Below are positions 1 to 11,250 of a DNA stretch of 64,000 nucleotides, piece after piece. Source of the stretch: Haemaphysalis longicornis (Eukaryota; Arthropoda; Arachnida; Ixodida; Ixodidae). Within the stretch, counting starts at the first letter, position 1. The number at the start of each line of letters is the position of its first letter. A program made the translations under genes and the position numbers. Location: NCBI GenBank assembly GCA_013339765.2, contig CM023454.1:38120950-38184949 (forward strand), read 5' to 3'. The notes below the pieces were generated by a model, which saw nothing but the letters and a program-made list of their open reading frames with translations, was not told where the DNA came from and did no database searches.

Positions 1-1509
1 ATTATCCTGTGCCTATTTACTGATACATTCGCATACTTTGAAACAGTCAAGAAATAATAAATAGCGCTATCTGAAAAGATTTGAGTAATTCTTTCCTAGA
101 GTAGTAAGCCGGTGCCAAAACGTTTTCAGAACTTTGGCGGTTGTACAAGCACATCTTTTTTGCATGGTAAACGTGAACAGTCATCTGTGATTTTGTCTTC
201 TTTGCAAGTTATCGATAATATTTATCTTTGTCATAAAAAACGTGACCTTTAATTATCATACAAATCAGAGCATTGTGTAATTGTAGTATTGAAAGTTATT
301 ATCACATGCTAAGAGCAATGATTGTTTTACCATTCCTAACCTATATTTTATCATAGGACCTCACAAAACAATGCCTTTATGTACAGCTGCAATTTCGGCG
401 TCCAGAACACATAGATCAAAGGGGTGTTTTCCGGGAGAAAAACAAAAAAAAACTATTAGTTTTTTCGCAATGTATAAATATAAAGCAAGCAATAGTTGAA
501 CACCTAACAGTGCTGTCATATTGAAACTCGGTAATATGTAAACTAAAGGGTAGTCTCATTTTATAAAAATATACAAACAGGTACTTCAGGAAAAAAGCTT
601 GTAGACAACACTAAATATTGCAACGCCATAAAACACCCAAAGCCCAGCATAAAAATGGGCATAATACATACGAACACTTCCGTTTTGAAATTGGCGTAAA
701 TACGAATTACGAAAACAAGCAAATACCTTCTGTGTTCGTCAAAAAGCACGATTGTTTCTGACGTAATAAACAGAGAATATAATATACGTCCAGTCTTTCC
801 GTAGAATTTCGCAGATTTCTTCAATTCGTTGAACACCATGCTGTTAGTGTGTTCTACAGCGTACTCCCTAATTCTCATACTCAACGTTTGCCTGTAAGAG
901 CCCCCCAATTAGGACGTAAAGCACAACACTTTGTAAAACTAACATGAGATTTCGAATTGTTCAGAAATGAATTGCATCATTGGACCTCTAACCGCCAATT
1001 GAACGAAGCCAGGGTATTGGATACTAGAACGCGCTCTATCGTTTCTGGTGTTCTTTGGGTAGTTTATATGCAAAACCATTGCGTTTTGGCACTTATTTTG
1101 CATCGCCGATGTGGATTTTATTACTGAAGATTAAAGCAAAATTTCGAGCCTAAACTGTGTCCCGCCAAAGTATTACTGCGAACATGGAGCAGTGAATTAA
1201 CACGCAGATTTTTAAAGCGCCGTAAGTGCTTTGAAAAGGTTACCGTCGAGAGAAGACACACTGGGGTACCCGTGATTGAAAACCAGTTCTTTAAAAAATC
1301 ACTATAGATATAATACATCGTTCGAGTATGGGATGTTGTAGGTGTACATGAGCATATTGAATACATTATATATTTCACATATAGCTTTCTCTTGCGATTT
1401 TTGGTTTCAGTGGTTGGTGGAACTTAAAAAATTCCTTGTCTGCATTGGGAGGTGGCATTGCAGCCTTAGTGATCGAGGTCAGTCTTTGCCGACTTCAACG
1501 CCAAACGCT

Positions 1510-1543
1510 CTGGTGCATTCTATCAGCTGGTGCATTCTATCAG
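1510..1543. repeat. 17-bp perfect tandem duplication
   Basis: The 17-mer CTGGTGCATTCTATCAG occurs twice back to back (1510-1526 and 1527-1543). It is most simply a replication slippage event. No function is implied. Confidence 0.9.
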
Positions 1544-2185
1544 CCATTGTTGTCCTTTTGCGGTAGTGCTGTACGCAGCTGCTTCTGAAGATGAGGGGGA
1601 GGGTGTATAAAAGCGTGGGCCCTTCTGGAGGGGCCGGGAACTCTCATGAAAATAATATACAGAGTACCACATGTTGGAACTGAGACCAGTAGAGGCCAAG
1701 GGCTTCCCGAAACGTTTCCAGCAGTAGCAGAACAAGTTAAAAGTAGTTTGTATTTTGAATCGTCGAGTTTCCGCCGGAATTGTTTTACATAACTTTATTT
1801 CTCTTCGTATGGCTGACGTCAAGATGTCAATCTTGCTAAATTTCTGGGCAACTCTGGGCTTTCCGATATCAAATTGCCTTTTTTAAATCAGGTTTCTGTA
1901 CCAGCTAGAACACTGAAAGTAACTCACAAAACTGTTTACAAATGCGTCCATGATGAGTAAGTTATTGAAGGCAAAGAACCTAAAATAGCGCGGAAAACCA
2001 CCGAAAGAGTCAGCAAGATTGTGTTCAAAGTTTACACGAAAGACTCCCACAGAATATAGTTCTCCACCAAAGTAATACGGGTAGCTGGAGAGGTCAACTG
2101 TAGTGCTTTTTTTGCATTTCTTTCTCATTAGAGGGAAACGCAGAGTGAGTGCGAATAACAAGACATATAAATATGTGATGCGCTG

Positions 2186-2262
2186 GTGCTACGCTATGCG
2201 TAGCACGAGCGCATTATGCGTAGCACCAATGCGTAGCACCTACGCTACGGTATGCGTAGCAG
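2186..2262. repeat. Clustered ATGCGTAGCA repeats with inverted copies
   Basis: The 10-mer ATGCGTAGCA occurs at 2196, 2216, 2229 and 2252. Partial reverse complements (TGCTACGC and CTACGC) lie at about 2187 and 2240, so the stretch can fold into several alternative hairpins. It is far more ordered than the surrounding AT-rich sequence. What made it is unknown; a decayed minisatellite or the end of a small transposon are possibilities. Confidence 0.75.
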
Positions 2263-4891
2263 CGGGTCTGGCTATCCGACTACGTATCGAGGGGACACAG
2301 TGCGGTGTCCGGTGTGTATGGTGTCTCCTTCCTTTACCTCATTCAATTACCTGTATTTAGTTTTGCCCACTTTATCACGAAATGTATGCGAAACGCTTGG
2401 TGAAGCTCATTGTTAATTCGCGAGCTATACAAAAAGTACAAATACTCACTTACGCTTAACTACATATGTATTTTGTTATAAACTTGGGAGGAAAACTTTC
2501 TTTTTTTGGTTGCGTACGCTGCGATATATGACACAAAAGAGAGTTAGAGAGCTGACAAAACGCCACAGGACTGCTTACGGTAGGGCATAGATGTGATTTT
2601 ATCAAAACATTGACGAATTCCCACCATAACCTTGTAGGATATTTGCTTCAAAGCAATTTATTTGAACAAAAATAATGTAATTCGTCCAACAAAGCGCATA
2701 CAACCTTTACGTTGGCGCTAGCTGATTGTGCGGTTGCGTCAAGAAACCTTCTACCAACTGATACTTGTACAAATACCTAGTACCATTAAGATATGGGTTT
2801 GTGTTCACCGATTCTGTTGGGAAGCAAGGCGATAAACGCCATCAATGTTCAATTTAATTTTGCCGTTAATCCAATAAAGCTCCGGTATGATGTATTTGTC
2901 TCGCAGGAACGCTGTTGGCCCAACAAGAAGGTCTTGTTAGAATTTTCGCCTCCTTAAACTACCTTTTTATGTTATAAATGCCTTGGGGTTTTTCGAGTCT
3001 ATTTTCTTGTAGGAATGTTCCCACTTACGAAGCCCGCAACTCGAAGTTCGTCGCACTCCGTTTGCGAGGAGGCTCTGTGAAGGCTGCAGAAGATGGACAT
3101 ACACCCATTCTGATTGGTGATGTCATGTAACCTCAACGGACGGTCTAGCTCAAGGAAGCATTCACATGGAAGATAAATCGAGCAGGCAAATCGCGGATAG
3201 ACAGAACATGATCTTTACGACAGGACTGTGGGTGCTTGGGAAATAGAAAACTTTCCAAGGTAGTGCGAAATAGGGAGGTCAGCCAACAACGTGTACGCGC
3301 GGTCGATACGCGGTAATGGCAATAGGATTTGATGGGAGTCGCAAAGAATGAGCCACTGTTATGAAACGTACGTGATGTGTCACAACGTAGACATGCAGAG
3401 AAGATGTAAGGCCATGTGTTTTAATCAGCCTTTTATAAAATTCCGCTCCCTTTGCTGTCGCTTCACCCGCTTCATCCCCATGCTTTCCGATGTAGGTCCT
3501 GATGTTGTTGTAGGTGTTTATGGTGAAGACTGGTTTTAGGCATAGTGATTTCCTTCTAGTATAGCCTTTACCTTCGCCCAGCAGTCCAAGGCCACTGAAA
3601 ACATTGTTCTCAAAAATTAGCAAGAATCGATAAAGATTCTTGTATAACTTGTTTTGCCGAATTGAAATCATTCAATCTTCTACCTAAACGCTATTCATTC
3701 AAGATTTAATCAGTTTGCCGCAAAAACTAAGCTGTTGAAGCCTTTCTGTGTGGATGTGCAATCTTTACCGAAATCACTATTCTCGAGATGTCATAGTTTT
3801 GATTGTGTGCATTGCAGCAGCGCAGACATTTTGAGCATAAAATATTTTCCTTATGACGTCGACATACTTACATTGTGATACTGCAAAAAATGCACCGTGA
3901 TTTGTACAAATAATCAAGAGGTCAATTCCGCCTAGAACGGTAAGGTATTAAATTATAAATTACAATTTGTCTGCTCTTAATAATTGTTTTGGGAAAATTG
4001 AATATTTACAGAGAGGTTGTGGCGTAGTATACGTTCTCCTAAAAGGGCTTTCACTGATTAGAAACACACTCCTGCCTCCCCGGAATAAATTACCCTCAGA
4101 TTCAAACGTGTACCTTGCAGCGGGCAGAACGATTACGTCATTTTTTCTAGTTTGTGCTAATTTGAAATTTTTGACGGCAGTCTCCAGATCCTATTAACCT
4201 GAAATTTTATTTTTCGACCGTGTTCAAAAAACAAATAGGAAAAAATATAACGAATGTGCCTTATTACCCTTTCCTAAACTGTAATATTATTCTTTAGTAA
4301 ATGTTTAAAGTGAAGTAAACCAGAATACAATATGCACAACGTTAACCTCTCCAATTTATTAGGTACAAATAAATGCATACAATTTTTAAGGTTCCATATC
4401 CATCAGTGTGGGCTACTAGATTTATTAGCGTTTATACCTTCTTAAACTTGCCCTCGTCTCGCTGGTGCTTGGATCTTGGTGATTAGGTAAATACCCTGCT
4501 CTCTTGCCCGGCACATTTCAACTGTTTTTGTGAAGGATCGGGTTTTCGCGATGAGCTTTCCTGCATCACTTTGTCTTTAACACCCAGCCATATTTTGTGC
4601 TCTGAAGTCGGTCTGGAAGTTCTTCAAGTTCGCAGCTTTTTGGGAGCTTTTTATTTTGGTGAGCCACACAATGAACCGTCCACCCTTGTGCTGTTTTCAA
4701 AAGCGATAACGAAAGTTCTTTATTGTTAGGTTTGTTGCTGGTTTAAATGTGCTTCCACTTCTGCATCTAAACTTTCATCATCGTTTCATGAGAAATATTG
4801 CTGTTTGACCATCTGCATTTTGATGCTTTAGTTTGGATACGGTGGCGAAAAGGTCCAAATTACTTTTGCGGATGTGCCAGGTGTGGAAAGC

Positions 4892-4930
4892 GTCACCCTT
4901 CATGTCACCCTTCAAGAGCGTCACCCTTCA
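4892..4930. repeat. GTCACCCTTCA triplication
   Basis: The 11-mer GTCACCCTTCA occurs three times (4892-4902, 4904-4914, 4920-4930) within 39 bp, just upstream of the CR1-like remnant. It looks like a short slippage repeat. Confidence 0.85.
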
Positions 4931-5029
4931 ACTTTGCTCCTCTTCCAGGAGTGACGAAATCAACTCCAGGTTCTTTAAGAATACAAGATAAATTTGTGCA
5001 TCTTTCGATGCTTGCTCTTCTCACTGTCA

Positions 5030-6330
5030 CTTTTAACAGAACATCTACCAGAGGACTGGAAGAACGGGAAGGCCATTCCAATTTTTAGATCGGGTAACAA
5101 AAACTCGCTATAAAACTATCATCCCATATCCCTAACCAGCGTGCCCTGTAAAATCTTGAAAAACGTCATCTACACGCATATCATAAACGTTCTTGATTCA
5201 AACAGCTTTTTTCATCCAGCACAACATCGGTTCCGGAGAGGTTTCTCTTGTGAAACGCAACTGGCCTTATTGCTCATGATTTGCATACTAACCTGGACTG
5301 TAACTCACAAACCGATGCCGTATTCTTAGATATTTCCAAAGGGTTCGACGAAGTACCCCTTTATCGACTGTAATAAAACTTTCCCAGTTAAATCTTCACC
5401 CTAACATATGAAATTTGATCGAAGAATTCCTTACAAACCGCTCCCAATCTGTTAATATCAACACTGTACCTCTGAACATCTTCCAGTAACGTCCGGAATA
5501 CCCCAAAGTTCGGTTCTTGTTCCCCTTTTATTCTTTGTATACATAAAGATCTTGCCTTCGAACCTAACCTGTAAAACCCGCCTTTTCGCTGATGTCTGCG
5601 TTATATGTGACACTGTTACTGACATTTCAAAACAGTCATCCCTACAAGCCAACCTAAACTGCATGCAGGAATGGCGCGAGGGCTGGCTCATGGAACTTAC
5701 CCCTAAGTAACTGTAAAGTCGTTTCATTCCACCGCCGCCCCATGCCGCTTGTGTATCACTACACAGTTAATGCCATCCCCTTAGAAAATGTTCAGTCATA
5801 CAACTATTTGGGCGTCACTCTTTGTGTCGATCTTTCATGGAACATACACGTCTCGAACATCATTTCATCGGCAAAGAAAACTTTCGGTTTCCTTAAACGC
5901 ATTTACGCTTCGCTCCACAACACGTAAAATTTCAAGCATACAAATTCATTGTTTGACTGAAACTAGAATACGTATCGCCCGTTTGGGACCCTCGACAATC
6001 TTATCTTACACTTGCCATAGAATCACTTCAAAACCGGGCCGCTAGATTTATTCACAGTTCATACTCTTCCACTATCAGCGTATGTGGATTGAAAAAAGAA
6101 TCTGGTTTATCGTATCTAGAGCTTGGCCATCGTAAACCCAGCCCGTCTTCGTTCCACAAAATTTTTCATAGTCCCTTGCATGCCCCACCTTATATCGTTA
6201 CCGCGACACACCAATCTCACCGCGCCAGCCATTTGCTTCAAGTCGCTCGGCCACGTTCCCAGACTTCTACTTTTAAATGCAAAGAATGTCTTGCTCGGGG
6301 CTATGTACGGCGTCCGTAGTTGTCCGTACA
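5030..6330 (+). pseudogene. CR1-like retrotransposon reverse transcriptase, decayed
   Basis: This is a broken ORF2 of a CR1/L2-type non-LTR retrotransposon. The order of the recognisable pieces is normal. A linker motif LPEDWKNGKAIPIF near 5.05 kb is followed by the RT 1-2 block (HPISLTSVPCKILKNV, about 5.12-5.17 kb) and a finger block HPAQHRFRRGFSCETQLA (about 5.21 kb). The palm is unreadable because of several stops and frameshifts between 5.33 and 5.73 kb, and a thumb-type segment (IPLENVQSYNYLGVTL) follows at 5.77-5.83 kb. The endonuclease half is missing, so the copy is 5'-truncated. There is at least one stop inside the RT 1 block and further frame changes near 5.33, 5.79 and 5.93 kb. 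A matching 3' end lies at 7.4-7.5 kb beyond an insertion. It cannot encode an active enzyme. Confidence 0.85.
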
Positions 6331-6354
6331 TCTCCCAATCACTATAAAAACAAG

Positions 6355-6440
6355 AAATAGTTAGCGGCGCCCGGTTTCGATCCCAGAACTGTCTGTCCGC
6401 AACGGGAGGTACGCGCCACTCTTCTCACTGCGCTACAAAA
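6355..6440 (-). repeat. tRNA-like SINE head (minus strand)
   Basis: Read on the minus strand, this segment carries an A-box-like TAGCGCAGTGAGAAG and, about 45 nt later, a B-box-like GGGATCGAAACC, the spacing of a tRNA-type RNA polymerase III promoter. The arms do not fold into a good cloverleaf (the T stem has mismatches and there is no acceptor stem), so I read it as the head of a tRNA-derived SINE rather than a tRNA gene. It lies at the left edge of the segment that interrupts the CR1-like element. Confidence 0.5.
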
Positions 6441-6620
6441 CAGAGACAGGAGCAAGTGCTAAAAACGCGCCTGATGTCCTTGGCTCATTCAAACTACGTC
6501 AAGAAGCTACTGATACAATGAAGGCACGCGAAAGCTAAACGTGAACGGAAACGACGAACTGAAAACTTTAGAGAAGGACGTGAGCGTCTCTTGCTCGGGG
6601 GGGATGTCCCGCGTCCGTTA

Positions 6621-6760
6621 CCCGTCCGCAGCGCCTCTGATGTCGATTGTGGCAGCATGCCCCTAGGGACTGGCCAACCAAAGAATCCATGACGAGATAG
6701 CTTCACGTTCAGCCACCGTCATCATCTTCCCGTAGAGGAACCGCTGAAGAGGAAGGAGAA
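6621..6760 (+). repeat. Unnamed dispersed repeat, copy 1 (tandem pair, left)
   Basis: This is the first of two tandem copies about 182 bp apart. Shared blocks are a CCGTC-CAGCGC-TCTGATG start, a GGCCAACC-AAGAATCCAT block, ACGAGATAGCTTC, then CCGTCATC-TCTTCCCGTAG and GGAACCGCTGAAGA. A third copy is at 21.4 kb, so the unit is dispersed and not only a local duplication. It contains no open frame shared between copies. Confidence 0.75.
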
Positions 6761-6802
6761 GAAGACAAAGCTGAGAAGAGGAGGGCGTGTACGTTGCTCT
6801 TG

Positions 6803-6945
6803 CCCGTCAGCAGCGCTTCTGATGATGGTTTTGGGCAGGATGGCCCTAGGGATTGGCCAACCGAAGAATCCATCACGAGATAGCTTCGAGTTCAAAACCG
6901 CCGTCATCTTCCCGTAGGGGAACCGCTGAAGAAAAAGACCGAGAA
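6803..6945 (+). repeat. Unnamed dispersed repeat, copy 2 (tandem pair, right)
   Basis: This is the second tandem copy. It has the same order of blocks as copy 1: CCCGTCAGCAGCGCTTCTGATG is replaced by small variants, followed by GGATTGGCCAACCGAAGAA, CACGAGATAGCTTCG and CCGTCATCTTCCCGTAGGGG. The match to the copy at 21.4 kb is closer in the CACGAGATAGCTTCG core. The sequence after both tandem copies is purine-rich (GAAGAAGA type), as it is before the GATA array at 21.5 kb. Confidence 0.75.
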
Positions 6946-7384
6946 GGAGAGAAAGCTGCGAAGCCGACGCCGTGTACGTTGATCTCAGCCGGTGAACCAA
7001 CGTCAACAACCTTTACATCACCAACGCTGACGGAGACTACCGATTATACCACAGAGACGACAACATCAACAAGAACATGATGAACGAGTTTGGGCGCCTC
7101 GAGCACCACCGCCTACTCACCGTAACACAACACAACAGTACTTGCGTGCCTTTGCCCCCGGTGTGGACCCACACGTGGAATTCCCTCTGGCGCCACTAGA
7201 GACCAGATCACTCACCTTAACGGCAACACAACGGAACCACACGGAACCCCCATAATGCTTCGCATTTTCATCAGGGTTCCCCCATGAGAGATGGTGTAAT
7301 TTTTTTTCTGCCTTTTTTCCGCGTACTGCACCCGACGGGAACGGCCTTCCCAGTGAAATCGCAACAATTACCTGCCCATCATCC

Positions 7385-7517
7385 TTCACAGAAAATATCA
7401 ATAAGAATTTTTTTTGTTAAATTTTGGCATTCTATGTTTGTCATTATAATTACCCACCCCTTATGTAATACCTCCTCGCTGGTATTTAAGGAAATAAAAT
7501 GAAATGAAATGAAGTAA
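7385..7517 (+). repeat. CR1-like 3' UTR and terminal short repeats
   Basis: The segment ends in GGTATTTAAGGAAATAAAA followed by repeats of ATGAA/GAAAT. This is the style of 3' terminus found on CR1-like elements, which end in short repeats of 4-8 bp rather than poly(A). It is in the same orientation as the ORF2 remnant at 5.0-6.3 kb. The two were probably one element before the 6.34-7.38 kb segment was inserted, although I cannot align them to a consensus here. Confidence 0.6.
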
Positions 7518-7894
7518 ACAAGCTTCGGTGGAGGAAGCAGGGAATTGCTCATCGCTTGTGCTTGGTCGCTTGTTGTGCAACAGGAGGCCTTTACCCATTA
7601 TGCGTCCACACTATAACTCGGTGAACGTGCCAGGTATAACAACTCAAACGCCGTCCCCACCACTGAACCGTTGTGTTGATTCCGCATGTGTTCATACAAG
7701 CGAGTGATTAGCGCTGGCTGTAGCCATGACCTGCGCAGTACTGTCGCTAGCGCTCTGCTAGAGCTCCTACAAATACCGTATGGCTAAGTGTACAGTTGTG
7801 TTAAAAGTGATGCAATAAAGCACAAACGGAACTTAGAAAAAACACAAACCACAGCCTGTGCATTCTTTATTTAGTGATTCATTTACTGAAAGTA

Positions 7895-7990
7895 GGGTTT
7901 AACGCGCCGAGACAACGCAGGCGATGAGCGGCGCCGTATTGCAGGGCTCCAGGGTACGATTGACCACATAGGGATGTTTTACAAGCTCGG
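7895..7990 (-). repeat. Partial tRNA-derived SINE (Ruka-like), minus strand
   Basis: Read on the minus strand, this contains the blocks CATCCCTATGTGGTC, GGAGCCCT, TACGGCG, CTCATCGCCTGCGTTG and CGTTAAACCC in that order. They match the 3' half of the SINE at 20.31-20.55 kb (GATCACCACGAGGTC, GACCCCT, TATGGCG, CTTCATCGCCTGCGTTG, CGTATTAAAC). The tRNA-like head is missing, so this is a 5'-truncated or decayed copy. Confidence 0.65.
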
Positions 7991-8599
7991 GAATTTTGTA
8001 CACACGTCGGTTTTTCTATAAAACAGTGTATATCTAACTTTCCAGTTTTCATTCCTCGGGTGCCGATGTACACGGTGCCACTCCGGGGCTCATTCGCGAC
8101 ACCACCGACCGCTCTCTGGGAACTACTATATACCCCACCACAACCAGTTCATCTTTAAGAAGTTGCGCTACCCGCTGATTACGGCTGTAGAGCTGGTACC
8201 CGATGATTGCGGAGACCACACAGAAGCGCGAATGAACGTAAAAAATTTGCGATAGCCGCTGCGCCGTCGTCGCCTCAAATTCTACCTCACCGGGTTGACC
8301 CAGACAGAGCCTAACGGCGTAGTGACGTAACGGACTTGAACCGAGGCTTCGCAAAACTTGGGGTTTATATAGTCATAACTCCTGAACCGTTGTTGCGTGT
8401 CATGTATCTCTGTTTAGCTCACTGTCCGTACACACGAAACAAATATGTTTGAATAACCCGCAGCACTCTTGTCCGTTAGGTTAGGAACGCTGGATGGGTT
8501 GTTTTTACGATAGTAAACGAAAACAATACTGAACTGCGCAGTAAGATTCCATCTCGTGCGGGGTTAAAAATAACAAGGACATCATCATAAAACAATCAT

Positions 8600-9480
8600 T
8601 CAGAAAAGGGGATGGGTGAGGGAAATGAAAAAGTTTGAAGCCGTGGGAGCCATCATATTCTGGTAGGCCGCACGGAGTTGCCACCGCCTTCGCCAGAGAG
8701 ATAAGAAATTCCAGGTCCTACAGCTGCCACCTGCGTAACGCGCTTTCCAATCGCTCGTTCCAATGGGATCGGGGGTTGATAAGGTGCGGGGTATTGCTGG
8801 TAGTGTCGAAAGCATGAACATTTCAGTGAATAGTGGTCTAGGAGGGGTAGTGAAGGGAGACTAGCTTGTGTCAGTAAGCTGATATTTAGGTTTTCCTCGC
8901 CACATGCGGGATTCGGAAACGAATAGTGAAGGGATAGAGGGGGGAGAGGTCAGGAGGGAGGCTGTGTAGTGGTACAAGGTGTCGCTGTAGGTTTGTGTGA
9001 CAGGGGCCAGTGCAGGTGCACCGTTGTCGACGTTTGGGTGTTCGACCTTGTGTGGGAGTTCCCGGAAAAGGTGAGCCACGTCTTTCTCAGGGAGGTATGT
9101 GTGGCTTGTTATGCAGACGATGCAGGTAAAGGAAAAGGATAGGGTTTGGAGTCACAGGATGGAAACTATCCCTTGAGGACAGGGGTGGCAGGCGGCTTGA
9201 GAGTCCCTGAGAACCGCGATAGTTGGTGTGGAAGCGTGAGCGATGGCGAGGGCTGTAGCGGATTCTTCACCCTTGTTCGTGAATTCTTTTTGCAGGCTGG
9301 AAGGAACGAGGGTGGTGGCATTGCAGCGCATTTTGGCACCCGCGAGTACCCGTTGTCGGGGTAAGGAGAGGCGTCGGTGTAGAGGGCAGTTGAATCATCG
9401 CCGTATTTTTGAAGCAGGAGGCGGGTGTGATGTGGTCCAGTATTGTATGCTAGTTCCTTATGGCATGGTATTGGGAGCAC
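8600..9480 (-). pseudogene. RNase H and C-terminal part of ORF2 (minus-strand element)
   Basis: The first piece (9480-9166) contains ALYTDASPYPDNG, the beta-1 strand and first catalytic aspartate of an RNase HI-type domain as found after the RT of I/R1-like elements. The rest of the domain is not readable in one frame. Downstream pieces (9079-8861 and 8821-8600) look like the low-conservation C-terminus. Several frameshifts and stops separate the pieces. There is no intact catalytic set, so it is inactive. Confidence 0.6.
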
Positions 9481-9979
9481 TCGGATGTTTCCTCGTGGAG
9501 CAGTGGGTATTCTTTTTTGGTGTCGGGAGTCTGCACTCTATGTGGACTGATCTATGCAGGACATGTCATCAACTGGTTCTTTATGTTGTCTTCCACCAAT
9601 TCTGTGGTAGTGTTGTAGAGGTTGAGTGGGAGTGGTTGTTTGGTCAAGGTTTACATTGGCAAGCGAAATGCTGGTTTGAAGGATTACAACATTAGAACAT
9701 AATTTTTGGCGTTGTCTTGCATTTAGAGGGAGAAGAGCTGTACGTGTTATCCGTCGGGTTACCATTGCTTGGAGAATGATGCAGGTGTCGGCTTCTTTGA
9801 GACTGTGTCTTCTAGAAAAGATTCATCGAGTCAGTTGCCTTAGTTGCGACACAATAGTATGTAGCGAGAGGGGATATGCAGCTGCTGAGTCGTGGTGGTA
9901 GTATTGAACCCGCAGAATACGCAGGTTCTTTACTTGGGATCGGTTGCCCGCCTTGGATATTCTTGCGTTGGGTGTTGGG

Positions 9980-11250
9980 TTTAGTGGCCGTCCTCGAATC
10001 CTGTTTCGGAGAATGAGCAGGGCAGATTCGAATGGGGCTTATGAGATACCGCACTCACGGTGGTAATGCGAGAAGAAGACGGCTGATTTATGTAACTTGT
10101 CTTGATTGCAACCTGAGAACACTGTGTTAGAATAGAGCGTGAGGTCTTCAGCATATAGAGCATCACATATGTCAAGCATCTGCTCAAGTTGCGCCGGACG
10201 TCCTGAGATTAAGATGATGAATAGCAAAGGGGAGATTACTGATTGTTGGGCCATTCGCCGGGCGGGAATGTGGAACTTCTCCGTCTTTTACGGTGCGAGG
10301 TGCAAGGTAGCCATCCGGTTGGTGAGAAAGGGGCGGGAAGAGTTACAGGGTGCCTGACCTCAAGCCATGGTTTGGAGCCATTGTAGGATGGCTGTGTAGG
10401 TTATGTTGCGAAACCCCTTGCATTTCGCAGGCTATAATGAAGCTTGGGTTTGTCTTTCTGAGGTTCTGAATGATTGTTTCTTTCAATAATTGATGTGTGC
10501 CTTGAGCAGACAGATGTGCAGGCGAGCCCAAAATTTTGCAGTGAGCGACAAGTATGTTCGAGGAGTTCTGTATAGGGTCGATCTGCCAAATGTTCATACA
10601 GTTTGCCCACGCATGATGTTCAGGATATGGTTTGAAGGTTGTCCAATGCTAAGAGCTTGTTTTATTTTGGTTGTAGGGTCACATCTGCGCATTGGACTTC
10701 CAGGGTAATGTTCCTGCTTCCCAGTGCCGGTAGCAGCAGCCAACGCGGGAATGTAAATGTTCGTCGTTCAGGTTTCGAATTAATTTTATGTAATTTTTTA
10801 GTGTCGGGGCGTGTTACTTTGCAAGTGCGTCGAATCGCGTGTTATTTTACGAGTGCTTGCAAACGTTTCTCGTGTTTGTATAGCTCGTCACTGTTAGGGC
10901 TTCGAGCCTCTTGGTAATCAATGAGGGAAGTGGGCGACAGAAGCAAAATGGACCTAAAAACCTTCTTTTGGAGGAAGGAAAGCAGCTGGTCCAGGGACTG
11001 TGAGTAATTGGGAAGGAGGTGGATGAGGGGTGAGTAGTACCAGTTTTGCATGGCTCATTGCCAAGCAGGTGCCACAATACGTTGCATAGTTTTTTTTGCC
11101 AGAAGTCCTTTGAGTTTGTCGCAAAACGTGCGGAAGTTATGGTTTTGGAGATGTTGGGCGTAGATGAGAGCCAGCGGTGCTATTTTTGCAAGGCTCCGTT
11201 TGAGTGCATGTGTATGCGTGTTGTGAAGCCAGAGATTCAATTAGCCACGG
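9980..11250 (-). pseudogene. Reverse transcriptase part of ORF2 (minus-strand element)
   Basis: The RT linker appears first (FCDKLKGLLAKKTM, about 11.1 kb), the conserved segment between endonuclease and RT in this group. The phrase TSCVGKLYEHL (about 10.61 kb) then matches the RT block usually written LTSCVGKL-EH. Near 10.25 kb a remnant of the motif B region (SPLLFIILI) is readable. A motif C-like remnant (ALYAEDLTLYS, about 10.15 kb) has the second position of the catalytic Y-A-D-D reading as glutamate. The domain is spread over at least four frames. The family assignment rests on the order and spacing of these blocks. Confidence 0.7.

Larger units (their letters stand above)
1..4440. other. 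AT-rich sequence without a recognisable gene
   Basis: I see no convincing gene or transposon here. Open frames of 60-130 codons occur on both strands, but they overlap one another, have no recognisable motif and are of the length expected by chance in AT-rich DNA. The only local structure I can point to is a 17-bp tandem duplication near 1.5 kb and a cluster of short inverted and direct repeats near 2.2 kb, listed separately. Old, unrecognisable transposon remnants are possible. Confidence 0.6.

Noticed and set aside
561..3671. Several open frames of 74-130 codons on both strands in the first 4 kb
   Set aside because: Overlapping, AT-rich, without motifs, splice context or a plausible long exon; chance is the simplest explanation.
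6355..6440. A functional tRNA gene
   Set aside because: A- and B-box-like sequences are present but the T stem has mismatches and there is no acceptor stem; more likely a SINE head.
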